Origin: Pseudomonas tritici
GTDB lineage: Bacteria; Pseudomonadota; Gammaproteobacteria; Pseudomonadales; Pseudomonadaceae
NCBI RefSeq assembly: GCF_014268275.3
Contig: NZ_CP077084.1
Coordinates: forward strand, 4,960,001-5,024,000
Length of the DNA stretch: 64,000 nucleotides
Direction: 5' to 3'
Positions 18,660 through 32,653 of this stretch are shown here, piece by piece. The notes under the pieces were generated by a model. It searched no databases, was not told the origin of the DNA, and was given only the letters and a program-made list of their open reading frames with translations. The position numbers and the translations under genes were made by a program. Each line of letters begins with the position of its first letter. The first letter of the stretch is position 1.

Positions 18660-19406
18660 GGATTCCTCTTCATCAATAGTAATGAGGGTGCCCGGACCCT
18701 CTTTGAAGCTGTGCAATACGCGCAGCGGAACGTTGTACTTGCCGGCAAACTCCACCGCGCGGATCTGCAACACCTTGGAACCAAGGCTGGCCATTTCCAG
18801 CATCTCTTCAAAGGTGATCTTATCCAGGCGCTGAGCCACGGACACCACACGCGGATCGGTGGTATAGACACCATCCACATCGGTGTAAATCTGGCATTCA
18901 TCGGCCTTGAGCGCCGCCGCCAGCGCCACGCCGGTGGTATCTGAACCGCCACGCCCGAGGGTGGTGATATTGCCCTGCTCATCCACACCCTGGAAGCCCG
19001 CCACAACTACCACGCGGCCGGCTTTCAGATCAGTACGAATTTTCTGATCATCAATTTGCAGGATGCGCGCCTTGGTATGCGCGCTGTCAGTGAGGATACG
19101 CACCTGGCTGCCAGTGTAGGACACCGCCGGCACACCGCGCTTATTCAGCGCCATGGCCAGCAAGGCGATGGTCACCTGCTCGCCGGTGGACACGATCACA
19201 TCCAGCTCACGCGGGAGCGGCTGTTGATCACCACTGATTGCCTTGGCCAGATCGATCAGGCGATTGGTCTCGCCGCTCATGGCCGACAGCACCACCACTA
19301 GGTCGTCGCCAGCATCGCGGAACTTCTTAACCTTGTCGGCCACCTGCTCGATTCTTTCGACAGAGCCGACCGAGGTGCCTCCAAATTTCTGTACGATCAA
19401 AGCCAT
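18165..19406 (-). CDS. lysC: Aspartate kinase
   Basis: Phosphorylates aspartate, the first step toward Lys, Met, Thr and diaminopimelate. It has 413 residues. The kinase domain has KFGGTSVGS at 7-15 and TTLGRGGSDTTGVALAAAL near 148-166. Two ACT domains follow (TIRGVPDTPGVAFKILG and KVSIVGVGMRSHAGVASRMF) for feedback inhibition by Lys/Thr. Downstream of alaS in the conserved alaS-lysC-csrA order; 95 bp separate it from alaS. Confidence 0.96.
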   Translation of the reverse strand: MALIVQKFGGTSVGSVERIEQVADKVKKFRDAGDDLVVVLSAMSGETNRLIDLAKAISGDQQPLPRELDVIVSTGEQVTIALLAMALNKRGVPAVSYTGSQVRILTDSAHTKARILQIDDQKIRTDLKAGRVVVVAGFQGVDEQGNITTLGRGGSDTTGVALAAALKADECQIYTDVDGVYTTDPRVVSVAQRLDKITFEEMLEMASLGSKVLQIRAVEFAGKYNVPLRVLHSFKEGPGTLITIDEEESMEQPIISGIAFNRDEAKLTIRGVPDTPGVAFKILGPISGANIEVDMIVQNVSHDNTTDFTFTVHRNEYDAAERILQNTAQEISAREVIGDTKIAKVSIVGVGMRSHAGVASRMFEALAKESINIQMISTSEIKVSVVIEEKYLELAVRALHTAFELDAPARQGE

Positions 19407-19501
19407 TTCTAAGCCGCCTCAGCCCGTAAAGGGGCGCCTGATAACCAATCAACCAGCACCGAACCAGCCCGCGACTAGACCACGGGCTGATTAACAGTGC
19501 C

Positions 19502-22120
19502 TTAAATACCTGCCTCGACAAACGGCACGGTCAGGGCCAGGGCTGCGTCCAGGGCGCCAGCGTCTACACCACCGCCTTGCGCCATGTCCGGACGACCGCC
19601 GCCCTTCCCGCCCACTGCCGCGGCGGCTTGCTTCATCAAATCACCGGCCTTGAGTTGGCCAGTCAGGTCCTTGGTTACACCGGCAACCAGAACGACCTTA
19701 TCCTCATGGACACCGCCGAGCAGGATCACTGCGCGGCCGAGCTTGTTCTTCAACTGATCGACCAAGGCCAACAGCGCCTTGCCGTCCTGACCGTCCAGGC
19801 GCGCAGCCAACACTTTCACATCCTTGACGTCCACCGCAGAAGCCGACAAATCGTCGCCCGCCGCACTGGCCGCCTTGGCCTGCAACTGCTCCAGCTGTTT
19901 CTCCAGCGCACGGTTGCGCTCCAGCACAGCCGACAGCTTGTCGATCAGGTTGTCACGGCTGCCCTTGACCAGGCTGGCCGCTTCCTTGAGTTGTTCTTCA
20001 GCCGCATTGAGGTAGGCCAGGGCCGCAGCGCCGGTGACGGCCTCGATACGACGCACACCGGACGCCACACCCCCTTCGCTGATGATTTTCAGCAGGGCGA
20101 TGTCGCCGGTACGGTTGGCGTGGATACCGCCACACAGTTCCACAGAGAAACTGCCGCCCATGCTCAATACACGCACGTTGTCGCCGTACTTCTCGCCGAA
20201 CAGCGCCATGGCGCCTTTGGCCTTGGCGGTCTCGATGTCGGTTTCTTCGGTTTCTACCGCGGTGTTCTTGCGAATCTCAGCGTTGACGATGTCTTCCAGG
20301 GCCTTGATCTGCTCGGGCTTGATCGCTTCAAAGTGGCTGAAGTCGAAGCGCAGGCGCTGGCTGTCGACCAACGAACCTTTCTGCTGGACGTGCTCGCCCA
20401 GTACCTGGCGCAGCGCGGCGTGCAGCAGGTGAGTGGCCGAGTGATTCAACGCCGTCGCATGGCGTACATCGGCATCGACCTGAGTGTCCACCGGCGCACC
20501 GACCGTCAAGTTGCCCAGCACCAACACACCGTGATGCAGGAACGCACCGCCGGTCTTGGTGGTGTCGCGCACCTCAAAACGGCCGGACGTCGAACTCAGG
20601 AAACCACAGTCACCAATCTGGCCACCCGACTCGGCGTAGAACGGCGTCTGGTCCAGGACCACAACCGCCTCTTCGCCTTCACTCAACACGTCGACCGACT
20701 TGCCGTCTTTGTAGATGGCAACGATCTTGGCAGCGCCAACGGTAGCCTTGTAACCGATGAATTCGGTAGGCACGTCAACCTTGACCAGGGTGTTGTAGTC
20801 CAGGCCGAAGGAACTGGCGGAGCGGGCACGCACGCGCTGGGCTTCCATCTCACGCTCAAAACCGGCCTCATCAATGGTCAGCTCACGCTCACGGGCGATG
20901 TCGGCGGTCAGGTCCATCGGGAAGCCATAGGTGTCATACAGCTTGAACACCACATCGCCAGGCACCACGGTGCCTTTGAGTTCAGCCAGGTCCTGCTCCA
21001 GGATTTTCAGGCCGTGTTCGAGGGTCTTGGAGAACTGCTCCTCCTCAGCCTTGAGCACGCGCTCGATATTGCTTTGCTGCTGCTTGAGTTCCGGGAAGGC
21101 TTCGCCCATCTCGGCAACCAGTGCGGCCACGATTTTGTAGAAGAAGCTGCCAGTGGCGCCCAGCTTGTTACCGTGACGGCAGGCGCGACGAATGATACGG
21201 CGCAGCACATAGCCACGGCCTTCGTTGGAAGGCAACACACCGTCGGCGATCAGGAAACCGCAGGAACGGATGTGGTCAGACACCACCTTGAGCGAAGACT
21301 GGCTTTCATTGGCACAACCAATGGCCGCGGCCGACGCGCTCAACAAGTTGGTGAACAGGTCGATTTCGTAGTTGGAGTGAACGTGCTGCATCACCGCACT
21401 GATCCGCTCCAGGCCCATGCCGGTATCCACCGACGGCGCAGGCAGCGGATGCAACACGCCATCGGCGGTGCGGTTGAACTGCATGAACACGTTGTTCCAG
21501 ATCTCGATGTAACGGTCGCCGTCTTCTTCCGGCGAACCCGGTGGGCCACCCCAGATGTCGGCGCCGTGGTCGTAGAAGATCTCGGTGCAAGGGCCACACG
21601 GGCCGGTATCGCCCATGGTCCAGAAGTTGTCGGAAGCGTACGGGGCGCCCTTGTTGTCGCCGATGCGAATCATGCGCTCGACGGGCACGCCGATTTCCTT
21701 GGTCCAGATGTCGTACGCTTCGTCGTCCGTGGCGTACACGGTTACCCAGAGTTTTTCCTTTGGCAGCTTCAACACGCCGGTCAGGAAGGTCCAGGCGAAC
21801 GTAATCGCATCTTTCTTGAAATAGTCACCAAAGCTGAAGTTACCCAGCATTTCGAAGAACGTGTGGTGGCGGGCGGTGTAGCCCACGTTTTCCAGGTCAC
21901 TGTTCTTGCCGCCGGCACGCACGCACTTCTGGCTGCTGGTGGCGCGGGTGTAGGCGCGCTTTTCCTGGCCCAGGAAGCAGTCCTTGAACTGGTTCATCCC
22001 CGCGTTAGTGAACAGCAGGGTTGGGTCATTGCCTGGGATCAAGGAGCTGGAGGCGACACGGGTGTGACCTTGCTCTTCGAAGAAGCGAAGGAAGGCTTCA
22101 CGGATTTCTGCGCTTTTCAT
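19502..22120 (-). CDS. alaS: Alanyl-tRNA synthetase
   Basis: Charges tRNA-Ala and edits mischarged Ser and Gly. I use ATG 22120 ([19 protein letters not shown]), giving 872 residues; the 22-codon upstream extension in frame lacks family similarity. The class II catalytic core occupies about 1-240 ([15 protein letters not shown], then [19 protein letters not shown]). The editing domain has the zinc ligands [11 protein letters not shown] and [12 protein letters not shown]. The C-terminal C-Ala domain ends with [14 protein letters not shown]. It is first in the alaS-lysC-csrA tract. Confidence 0.97.
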   Translation of the reverse strand: MKSAEIREAFLRFFEEQGHTRVASSSLIPGNDPTLLFTNAGMNQFKDCFLGQEKRAYTRATSSQKCVRAGGKNSDLENVGYTARHHTFFEMLGNFSFGDYFKKDAITFAWTFLTGVLKLPKEKLWVTVYATDDEAYDIWTKEIGVPVERMIRIGDNKGAPYASDNFWTMGDTGPCGPCTEIFYDHGADIWGGPPGSPEEDGDRYIEIWNNVFMQFNRTADGVLHPLPAPSVDTGMGLERISAVMQHVHSNYEIDLFTNLLSASAAAIGCANESQSSLKVVSDHIRSCGFLIADGVLPSNEGRGYVLRRIIRRACRHGNKLGATGSFFYKIVAALVAEMGEAFPELKQQQSNIERVLKAEEEQFSKTLEHGLKILEQDLAELKGTVVPGDVVFKLYDTYGFPMDLTADIARERELTIDEAGFEREMEAQRVRARSASSFGLDYNTLVKVDVPTEFIGYKATVGAAKIVAIYKDGKSVDVLSEGEEAVVVLDQTPFYAESGGQIGDCGFLSSTSGRFEVRDTTKTGGAFLHHGVLVLGNLTVGAPVDTQVDADVRHATALNHSATHLLHAALRQVLGEHVQQKGSLVDSQRLRFDFSHFEAIKPEQIKALEDIVNAEIRKNTAVETEETDIETAKAKGAMALFGEKYGDNVRVLSMGGSFSVELCGGIHANRTGDIALLKIISEGGVASGVRRIEAVTGAAALAYLNAAEEQLKEAASLVKGSRDNLIDKLSAVLERNRALEKQLEQLQAKAASAAGDDLSASAVDVKDVKVLAARLDGQDGKALLALVDQLKNKLGRAVILLGGVHEDKVVLVAGVTKDLTGQLKAGDLMKQAAAAVGGKGGGRPDMAQGGGVDAGALDAALALTVPFVEAGI

Positions 22121-22180
22121 TAGGTTCTTCCACGGAGGCTGCGGCCAAAGGCCAATGCGCAACATCATCAGACGGAGCGA

Positions 22181-22214
22181 CGGCAAAGGGCCGCATTATA
22201 TCGGCCCTTTGCCG
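22181..22214 (-). terminator. Hairpin between ltaE and alaS
   Basis: CGGCAAAGGGCCG, 8-nt loop, CGGCCCTTTGCCG: a perfect 13-bp stem about 50 bp after the ltaE stop codon. It lacks a T-run. The loop contains TATAAT on the minus strand, so it may overlap an alaS promoter. Confidence 0.6.
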
Positions 22215-22266
22215 GGGGTACAGCGTGTTTATACGATTGAAAGGTTCAATTAGACGGTCTGCACGC

Positions 22267-23271
22267 TCATTTGCGCGAAAACTCGACGAATGCCTGCACG
22301 ACTTGCTCGATCTGCGCCCGGCTGACATCCATATGCGTGACCATGCGCAGGCGCGGTGCAGTGCTCAACTTGATCCCGCGCTCGGCGGCAAAAACCTTCA
22401 AGGCTTCGGCCCGATCACCGATCTGCACGTAGACCATGTTGGTCTGTACCGGCTCCACTTCATAACCCACTTTGCGCAGCTCATCGCCCAGCCATTGGGC
22501 GTTGGCGTGGTCGTCGGCCAGGCGCTGCACCTGGTGGTCCAGCGCATACAGCCCCGCCGCCGCCAGGGAACCGGCCTGGCGCATGCCGCCGCCGACCATC
22601 TTGCGCAGGCGCCTGGCCTTGGCGATCAACGCCGTGGAACCGCACAACACCGAGCCAATCGGCGCGCCAAGGCCCTTGGACAGGCACACCGACACCGAAT
22701 CAAAGTGCTTGGCAATCTCGCGCGCCTCCACGCCCAGCTTGACCGCTGCGTTGTAGAGCCGTGCGCCGTCCAAATGCAGGGCCAGGCCCTGTTCACGGGT
22801 GAATGCCCGCGCCTTCGCCAGGTAGTCCAGCGGCAATACCTTGCCTTGCATGGTGTTTTCCAGCGCCAGCAGGCGCGTGCGGGCGAAATGGAAGTCGTCC
22901 GGCTTGATCGCCGCCAGCACCTGGTCCAGGTCCAGGGAACCATCTGCCTGCATGTCCAGCGGTTGCGGTTGGATCGAACCCAACACCGCTGCGCCGCCAC
23001 CTTCGTATTTGTAGGTGTGGGCCTGCTGGCCGACGATGTATTCCTCGCCACGCTCACAGTGAGCCATCAACGCCAGCAGGTTGCTCATGGTGCCGGTGGG
23101 CACGAACAGCGCAGCGGCAAAGCCCAGGCGCTTGGCCAACTCGGCCTCCAGACGATTGACGCTGGGGTCTTCGCCATACACGTCATCGCCGCTGACAGCA
23201 GTAGCCATGGCGTCGAGCATGCCGGGAGTGGGTTGGGTCACAGTGTCGCTGCGCAGGTCAATCACGGACAT
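22267..23271 (-). CDS. ltaE: Low-specificity L-threonine aldolase
   Basis: PLP enzyme that splits L-threonine or L-allo-threonine into glycine and acetaldehyde. I use ATG 23271 ([15 protein letters not shown]), giving 334 residues; the open extension to 23379 is not family-like. [12 protein letters not shown] is the N-terminal signature, [15 protein letters not shown] binds [15 protein letters not shown] holds the PLP-nitrogen Asp, and [16 protein letters not shown] holds the Schiff-base Lys. It is a single gene, divergent from the riboswitch-ribH unit. Confidence 0.94.
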   Translation of the reverse strand: MSVIDLRSDTVTQPTPGMLDAMATAVSGDDVYGEDPSVNRLEAELAKRLGFAAALFVPTGTMSNLLALMAHCERGEEYIVGQQAHTYKYEGGGAAVLGSIQPQPLDMQADGSLDLDQVLAAIKPDDFHFARTRLLALENTMQGKVLPLDYLAKARAFTREQGLALHLDGARLYNAAVKLGVEAREIAKHFDSVSVCLSKGLGAPIGSVLCGSTALIAKARRLRKMVGGGMRQAGSLAAAGLYALDHQVQRLADDHANAQWLGDELRKVGYEVEPVQTNMVYVQIGDRAEALKVFAAERGIKLSTAPRLRMVTHMDVSRAQIEQVVQAFVEFSRK

Positions 23272-23462
23272 GAAACAAGCCTCCAGGGGTTCAGTAAGTT
23301 CTTTTTGTGAATGATTACTGCGGGCAAAGCCACGGAATATCAAGCCCCCGCTGCATTCAATCGAATACCAACCAAACAAACCGATATAGCTTATCGATAC
23401 AGCGATCGTGCAGTTTGCGAAAAACCGTGTTAAAAACTCTCCGCCGCCAGAGTTCTGGTGGC

Positions 23463-23632
23463 AACGTTCTCAGGGCGGGGTGCAATTCCCCACCGGCGGT
23501 AATTACACGCAATGTGTATAGCCCGCGAGCGCTTGGCGCCTCGAACTGCTCACGCAGGACGGCGACAAGGTCAGCAGACCCGGTGTGATCCCGGGGCCGA
23601 CGGTCATAGTCCGGATGAAGAGAGAACGGGAT
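23463..23632 (+). ncRNA. FMN riboswitch (RFN element) upstream of lumazine synthase
   Basis: Conserved RFN blocks occur in order: GTTCTCAGGGCGGGGTGCAA, then TCCCCACCGGCGGTAA, CCCGCGAGCGC, GGTCAGCAGACCCGGTG, GGCCGACGGTCATAGTCCGG and ATGAAGAGAGAACGG. The downstream platform contains GGGATT/AATCCC pairing, then CCTGTTT...AAACAGG, which can hide the ribosome site AGGAG at 23716. FMN should therefore lower ribH expression. Confidence 0.95.
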
Positions 23633-23727
23633 TGGCACCTAAGGGCCGCGCACGAAGTGTGCTTGCGTACCCTTAAATCCCATTCGATTCATAACGCCCT
23701 GTTTTTTTCTTAAACAGGAGTCAGAAC

Positions 23728-24237
23728 ATGCAACCCACTGCGATCGACAGCAAAAGCAAAAACCATCACGGCGAGCGCGTCGCGTTTATCCAGGCCTGCT
23801 GGCACAAGGATATTGTCGACCAATCGCGCAAAGGCTTCCTCGCCGAAATGATCGCCCAGGGCTACCAGGAATCGGATATTGATTTCTTTGAAGTCGGCGG
23901 CGCCTTTGAAATGCCCCTGCACGCCAAGCTGCTGGCCAAGACCGGCCGCTACGCCGGTATCGTCGCTGCTGCGCTGGTGGTGGATGGCGGCATCTACCGT
24001 CACGAATTCGTGGCCCAATCGGTCGTCAGCGGGTTGATGCAGGTGCAGCTGGAAACTGAAGTGCCGGTGTTCTCGGTATCGCTGACACCGCATCACTTCC
24101 ATGCGGGCACTGAGCACCACACCTTTTTCTACGAGCACTTCGTGCACAAAGGCCAGGAAGCGGCGCGGACCTGCGCCGATACGCTGCATAAAGTGCGTGC
24201 GATCCGTCGCAGCGAGCCGCGTGCTGTAGCGGTCTAA
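23728..24237 (+). CDS. ribH: 6,7-dimethyl-8-ribityllumazine synthase, type II (RibH2-like)
   Basis: Makes lumazine, the penultimate riboflavin precursor. It has 169 residues. ACWHKDIVDQSRKGF near the N-terminus, EVGGAFEMPLHAKLLA in the middle and GGIYRHEFVAQSVV are lumazine-synthase motifs. The ACWHK start resembles the RibH2 group known in Brucella and rhizobia rather than the usual Pseudomonas RibH that sits with ribBA and nusB. It is probably a second lumazine synthase and is directly controlled by the FMN riboswitch. AGGAG lies 7 bp before the ATG. Confidence 0.92.
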   Translation: MQPTAIDSKSKNHHGERVAFIQACWHKDIVDQSRKGFLAEMIAQGYQESDIDFFEVGGAFEMPLHAKLLAKTGRYAGIVAAALVVDGGIYRHEFVAQSVVSGLMQVQLETEVPVFSVSLTPHHFHAGTEHHTFFYEHFVHKGQEAARTCADTLHKVRAIRRSEPRAVAV

Positions 24238-24248
24238 ACAACACCGCC

Positions 24249-24272
24249 AGGCCCAGCCTCAGAGCTGGGCCT
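24249..24272 (+). terminator. Hairpin after ribH
   Basis: GGCCCAGC CTCAGA GCTGGGCC, 12 bp after the ribH stop codon. The stem is strong, but there is no T-run, so it is a weak terminator at best. Confidence 0.5.
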
Positions 24273-24533
24273 GTGTGGGAGCTGGCTTGCCTGCGATGGC
24301 ATCGCCTCAGCGTCACTGACGGACCGAGTTGATCCTATCGCAGCATAAGTATCTACACATCTTGAGCGAGCCCTCTGCGTAGCAGCTGTCGAGCCCTGGC
24401 GAGGCTGCGTCAGCGGTGTGTCAGACAGACCGCAAACGCAGCTTCGCCAGGGCTCGACAGCTGCTACGCACTATCACATTGAAAATGTGTAGATGCCTGT
24501 GCCTATCGCAGGCAAGCCAGCTCCCACATTTGA
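24273..24533. repeat. REP doublet split by an insertion
   Basis: Left REP at 24273-24300 (GTGGGAGCTGGCTTGCCTGC) and right REP at 24502-24533 (its complement). A 158-bp element separates them. Without it, the pair would look like the REP doublets at 30.98, 38.75 and 43.6 kb. Confidence 0.88.
24344..24501. mobile_element. MITE-like element inside a REP doublet, with target duplication
   Basis: The 158-bp element has imperfect 20-bp terminal inverted repeats (16 of 20 match; core ATCTACACAT). It is flanked by an exact 10-bp direct repeat CCTATCGCAG at 24334-24343 and 24502-24511. Inside is a 33-bp inverted repeat (24377-24409 and 24437-24469) with a single mismatch. It codes for nothing and must have been moved by a transposase elsewhere. 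Confidence 0.75.
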
Positions 24534-24552
24534 TCGCGGTGGACCTTTAGAT

Positions 24553-25557
24553 TCAGACCAAACCAGCGTCCGTCGTCGGCACAATCAATATCCCCGCCCG
24601 CAAGCCATTCTTCACCTTCGGGTTGGGAAATATGATGCGCGCGCCCTCCTCTTCGATCACCCAACGGGTCTTGGCCACGTCTTCGGCCAGCAGATAGCCC
24701 TTTTCCAGCTCCGAAAAGTTTTCCACATCCGTCGGCAAGTGCATCAGGAAGGCATCGCTGTGCTTGATCACTTCCCGCGCAACGGCGAACAGCTTCAGGC
24801 CTTCAAGGCTATCGGTCTCAGGCTCGGTGCCTTCGATGATCTGCTTGAGGCGGGTTTCCAGGCGCGACACGTCCACACCCTGGTTCTGCCCGAACGGTCG
24901 CGCCTTGCCCAGTTCCAGCGTGAAGGCCTCGGCTTCCAACTGCTCGTAGGTAAACGCGGTGAAGGTGATCGAGGTTTTGTTCTGCAACAACACCGCTTCC
25001 ATGCCAGCGGCACGCAGCCGTTCCAGCTCACTACGAGCGTGCTGGCGACCTTCCTTCCACGGATACAGGGCGAACTGCTCGATCTTCGAGCCGCGAATGG
25101 CCGTGTGCAGGTCGTAATGCAGGCGCGAACGGTCAGGCACGCTGAAGAAGCTGCGGGCCAATTGCTCAAGCTCGGCGGCACGCATGGCTTCAGGGCCGAT
25201 GTTTTTTTCATGACGGCCGTTGAACAGCCGGTTGACGTCCAGTTCGAGGTAACGCTCGCCGCGGCGCATGGCCTCGGGGTTGCCGAACAGGAACAGAATA
25301 CGATTGCGGGGTTTGATCTCCCCACGGGCGATGCCATGCAACAGGCGGTCGAGCAGTTCGATCGGCGCGGTTTCGTTGCCATGGATGCCGGACGACAGCA
25401 GTAAGTCCCCGCCTTTGTCCTGGGCTTGCGGCGGGCGCACTTCAAGTGCGCCCTCGCTGAGCCAGCGCATTTGCACGCCGTCGACGGTCAGTTGAATTTT
25501 TTGCGCCGGTTCACGTCCGGCGAGGGTCAGTTCAAGCAGTTTGCCGAGGGCGAGCAT
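24553..25557 (-). CDS. astE: Succinylglutamate desuccinylase
   Basis: Last step of the arginine succinyltransferase pathway: N-succinylglutamate to glutamate plus succinate. It has 334 residues. The zinc-binding HxxE is in [18 protein letters not shown] near 62-79, the third ligand in [12 protein letters not shown]. The C-terminal Glu base lies in the [15 protein letters not shown] region. It follows the small gene at 25569 by 11 bp and is last in the ast block. Confidence 0.95.
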   Translation of the reverse strand: MLALGKLLELTLAGREPAQKIQLTVDGVQMRWLSEGALEVRPPQAQDKGGDLLLSSGIHGNETAPIELLDRLLHGIARGEIKPRNRILFLFGNPEAMRRGERYLELDVNRLFNGRHEKNIGPEAMRAAELEQLARSFFSVPDRSRLHYDLHTAIRGSKIEQFALYPWKEGRQHARSELERLRAAGMEAVLLQNKTSITFTAFTYEQLEAEAFTLELGKARPFGQNQGVDVSRLETRLKQIIEGTEPETDSLEGLKLFAVAREVIKHSDAFLMHLPTDVENFSELEKGYLLAEDVAKTRWVIEEEGARIIFPNPKVKNGLRAGILIVPTTDAGLV

Positions 25558-25568
25558 ACGCAGCTTCC

Positions 25569-25859
25569 TTAGTGGTTGCAGCCTGGGCCGTGGACGTGAT
25601 CGTCGTCATCACCTTCAACGTCGGCCGGTTCCATTTCCAGCTGCAGGCTCATCAGGTTGGTGGCCAATGGGCGCATCAGCAGGTTGGCGTATTCGGCGTC
25701 GCCTTCTTCCACGTCTACGCCGATCAGCAGTTGGCCACGGCCGTCGTGCTGAATCCAGATTTCCTTGCCCTGCCAGACCACAGCGACGCGGGTGCAGGAG
25801 GTTTCCAGCTGGGTGCCGTCGGTGTCTTCAAGGATCAGTTTCAGGGTGTCGGTGGTCAT
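25569..25859 (-). CDS. Small acidic protein in the ast operon (often mislabelled topoisomerase II)
   Basis: A 96-residue protein from ATG 25859 ([15 protein letters not shown]); GAGAG lies upstream, and an ATG 6 codons earlier is also possible. Its mostly beta-strand pattern contains [20 protein letters not shown]. It ends in an acidic, His/Cys-rich tail ([13 protein letters not shown]), which could bind metal. Its function is unknown. It is always-beside-astE context here: 24 bp after astB and 11 bp before astE, so it is surely co-transcribed. Confidence 0.85.
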   Translation of the reverse strand: MTTDTLKLILEDTDGTQLETSCTRVAVVWQGKEIWIQHDGRGQLLIGVDVEEGDAEYANLLMRPLATNLMSLQLEMEPADVEGDDDDHVHGPGCNH

Positions 25860-25883
25860 AAAATAACTCTCAGCCATGCGGCA

Positions 25884-27230
25884 TTAATTGATCTGGAAAG
25901 GATAAACCGAGCCCAGTTTAAGGATTTGCGTCAGTTCATCCAATGCCGTCCGGCACTCCAGCAGCAATTGCGGGTCAGCCAGGTCGGTTTCACGCAGGCT
26001 GTCGCGGTAGTGCTTGTCGACCCATTGGGTCAGGGTTTCGTACAACGGTGCAGTCATGATAACGCCTGGATTCACCGCCGCCAGTTCGGTTTCGTTCAAA
26101 GCTACGCGCAAGCGCAGGCACGCCGGACCACCGCCGTTCTGCATGCTTTGCTTGAGGTCGAAGACGTTCACTTCGCGAATCAGCCCGCCGGAAGCCGTGA
26201 GGCCTTGCAGATAGTGCCAGACGCGTTCGTTGGCGCGGCACTCTTCCGGCACGATCAGCAGCATTGAGCCGTCGGCACGGGTCAGCAACTGGCTGTTGAA
26301 CAGGTAGGAACGCACTGCGTCCTCGACGCTGACCTGGGCGCGGGGCACGCAAACAGACTGGAAGTTGCCGCCCAACTTGCCCAGTTTGCCTTGCAGCTCG
26401 CCAAGCATCTGCTCGGTATTGAGGAATGCGTCCTCGTGATAGAACAACACTTCACCGTTGCCCACCGCGATCACATCGTTGTGGAATACACCGGCATCAA
26501 TCACCGCTGGGTTCTGCTGGGCGTAGACCACGCCCTCATCCTTCAAGCCGTGCAGGCGTGCGACAGCCTGGGACGCTTCAAGCGTCTGACGCGCCGGGTA
26601 CTTCTGTGGCGCCGGGTAGCGGGGGTCGAACGCACTGCGACCGAACACGAAAAACTCAACGCCGGCCTCACCGTATTCACGGCAGAAGCGCGTATGGTTG
26701 GCCGCACCCTCGTCGCCGAACTGCGCCACCGCCGGCAACGCAGCGTGGTGAGCGAAGTGCTTTTCATCGGCAAACATCGCGCCCAGCACACGGCTGGTGG
26801 TCGGGTGTTCGATGCTGCGGTGGTATTTGCAATTGAGGTTGGCAGCAGTGAAATGCACGCGGCCGTCGGCCGTATCAGCGCTCGGGCTGACGGTGGCGGC
26901 GTTGGCTACCCACATGCTCGACGCCGAGCAGCTCGCGACCAGCAAAGGCATTGCCTGCTTGGCCGCCTGCTGAATCACCTGAGCATCGGTGCCGTTGAAA
27001 CCAAGGTTGCGCAAAGCGGCCACGTCCGGGCGCTCCTGCGGCGCAAGCACGCCTTGCACAAAGCCCATGTCCATCAGGGCTTTCATTTTTTGCAGGCCCT
27101 GCAACGCCGCTTCCTTGGGATTGGAATGCTGCTGGCTGTTGCTCTGGGACGCGACGTTGCCGAAGGACAAACCGCCGTAGTTATGGGTCGGCCCCACTAG
27201 ACCGTCAAAATTGACTTCATAGGATTTCAT
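25884..27230 (-). CDS. astB: N-succinylarginine dihydrolase
   Basis: Second pathway step: succinylarginine to succinylornithine, CO2 and two NH3. I use ATG 27230 ([20 protein letters not shown]), giving 448 residues, the usual length. [15 protein letters not shown] and the guanidine-modifying fold are recognisable; the catalytic His and Cys fall in regions such as [19 protein letters not shown] and [13 protein letters not shown]. It lies 97 bp after astD. Confidence 0.95.
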   Translation of the reverse strand: MKSYEVNFDGLVGPTHNYGGLSFGNVASQSNSQQHSNPKEAALQGLQKMKALMDMGFVQGVLAPQERPDVAALRNLGFNGTDAQVIQQAAKQAMPLLVASCSASSMWVANAATVSPSADTADGRVHFTAANLNCKYHRSIEHPTTSRVLGAMFADEKHFAHHAALPAVAQFGDEGAANHTRFCREYGEAGVEFFVFGRSAFDPRYPAPQKYPARQTLEASQAVARLHGLKDEGVVYAQQNPAVIDAGVFHNDVIAVGNGEVLFYHEDAFLNTEQMLGELQGKLGKLGGNFQSVCVPRAQVSVEDAVRSYLFNSQLLTRADGSMLLIVPEECRANERVWHYLQGLTASGGLIREVNVFDLKQSMQNGGGPACLRLRVALNETELAAVNPGVIMTAPLYETLTQWVDKHYRDSLRETDLADPQLLLECRTALDELTQILKLGSVYPFQIN

Positions 27231-27327
27231 CGGCGAGGCTCCACGAACATCTGTTTTTATAGGCAATCTTCAGCACACCACAGGTCTTTATCTGTGAACC
27301 CGCTCCCACACTCGATAGGTGGCATCT

Positions 27328-29819
<2,492 letters not shown>

Positions 29820-29871
29820 GCTATCTCCTCAGACGGGCCGCCTGCTTCAGGCCACCCGCGAAACTCTGCTT

Positions 29872-30891
29872 TTAAACCGCTACCAAGCGCACGCTTGCGC
29901 CTTCGCCGACGCCCAAGGCCTCGGCGGCTGCCAGGTCCAGGGTCACCGGTTTGCCGGGCGCATAGTCCAGTTCCAGCATCACCGCACGGTAATCCTGCAA
30001 CTGCGCGTTGCTCACCAGGTACTGGCGGCCCACACCCTTGGCCATTTCGCCGATCTTTACCGGCACCACGCGGCTCTGGGCGATGGAGCGAATGCCCGAG
30101 ACCCGCGCATGCAGCGTCGGGCCACCGTCGAAGATGTCGATGTAGTGGTCGGTCTCGAAGCCTTCACGCATCAGGATGTCGAAGGTGATCTGCGCACGCG
30201 GGTGCACCTGGCCCATCGCCTCTTGGGCTTCGTCCGGCAGCAGCGGCACGTAGATCGGGTAGTGCGGCATCAGCTCGGCGAGGAATGTACGGCTTTTCAG
30301 CCCGCACAGGCGCTCGGCGGCAGCGTAGTTGAGGTCGAAGAAGTTGCGGCCGATGGCGTCCCAGAACGGCGAATCACCGTTCTCGTCGCTGTAGCCGACG
30401 ATTTCGGTCACCACCGAGTCGGCAAAGCGCTCGGGGTGGCTGGCGACAAACAGCAAGCGGCCACGGGAGTTGAGTTCCGACCACGGCGAACCGACCAGTT
30501 CCGGCACCACGTAGAAACTGGTGAGCAGGCTGTTGCCGGTGAGGTCATGGCACTGGGAAAGCACGTGGATCTTATTGTGGATCTTCAGCTCGCGGGAGGC
30601 GTGCACGAAGGTCTCGTTACGGAAGCTGTAGAACGGCTCCGAGTAACCGGCCGAGGCGACGATGGCCGAGCAGCCCGCCAGCTTGCCGGTCTCGGTGTCC
30701 TCCAATACGAAGAAATAGCTTTCTTCACCGTTGAAACTGACCTCGGCGGCGAAGGACGCTTCGCTGGCAGCGATCTTGTCGCTCAGGCGTTCCACATCAT
30801 CCGGCAAGGAGGTGACACCAATCGGGCTGTCCGCAGCCAGACGCTGTACCTCGCCCAGATCAGCCATTTGCGCGGGGCGCATCACCAGCAT
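29872..30891 (-). CDS. aruF: Arginine/ornithine N-succinyltransferase, alpha subunit
   Basis: Partner of AruG. From ATG 30891 (MLVMRPAQMADLGEVQRL) it has 339 residues; the open frame to 30984 adds REP-derived sequence. The same family landmarks as the beta subunit occur: GDSPFWDAIGRNFFDLNYAA and EGFETDHYIDIFDGGPTLHA. Alpha and beta are clearly paralogues that arose by duplication. A REP doublet separates it from aruC. Confidence 0.95.
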   Translation of the reverse strand: MLVMRPAQMADLGEVQRLAADSPIGVTSLPDDVERLSDKIAASEASFAAEVSFNGEESYFFVLEDTETGKLAGCSAIVASAGYSEPFYSFRNETFVHASRELKIHNKIHVLSQCHDLTGNSLLTSFYVVPELVGSPWSELNSRGRLLFVASHPERFADSVVTEIVGYSDENGDSPFWDAIGRNFFDLNYAAAERLCGLKSRTFLAELMPHYPIYVPLLPDEAQEAMGQVHPRAQITFDILMREGFETDHYIDIFDGGPTLHARVSGIRSIAQSRVVPVKIGEMAKGVGRQYLVSNAQLQDYRAVMLELDYAPGKPVTLDLAAAEALGVGEGASVRLVAV

Positions 30892-30983
30892 GGTGTCACT
30901 CCTTAACTCGAAAACTTCATAGAGGGAAAAATGCCGGACACGAGATCTGAGTTCACATACATCTCGATATGCAAGCAGATCCA

Positions 30984-31073
30984 TGTGGGAGCTGGCTTGC
31001 CTGCGATGCAGGCAACTCGGTCTGTCAGTTGCACCGAGGTGATGCTATCGCAGGCAAGCCAGCTCCCACATTT
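30984..31073. repeat. REP doublet between aruC and aruF
   Basis: Inverted REP units GTGGGAGCTGGCTTGCCTGC and its complement with about 45 bp between them, all in the 243-bp aruC-aruF gap. It may lower transcription of aruF and later genes relative to aruC. Confidence 0.92.
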
Positions 31074-31134
31074 GACTCGGTCCGGCATATAGAATTTTTG
31101 CTCGACGCCCGATCGCCAGGCGCCGAGCGGTAGA

Positions 31135-32500
<1,366 letters not shown>

Positions 32501-32653
32501 AATAGCATCGCAATGGCGCAGTTTAAACGGTGTGTTGCTGGAGAGGCAGAGGCACGGCTCGCTGATTTCTCTGCTTGCTTCATCTATCTACAGCCCCGGC
32601 GGCCGTCAGGCTGATGTGATGACGGTAAATTCACTCACCGAAGGATTCGCCGC

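Noticed and set aside
19577..22123. 848-codon open frame antisense to alaS
   Set aside because: It mirrors alaS codon structure in GC-rich DNA, and its Gln/His/Val/Arg-rich composition is typical of antisense shadows. alaS on the other strand is certain.
30984..31073. Repeats considered as CRISPR or phage attachment sites
   Set aside because: These and the other GTGGGAGC repeats are inverted REP pairs without regular spacers, cas genes or integrase.
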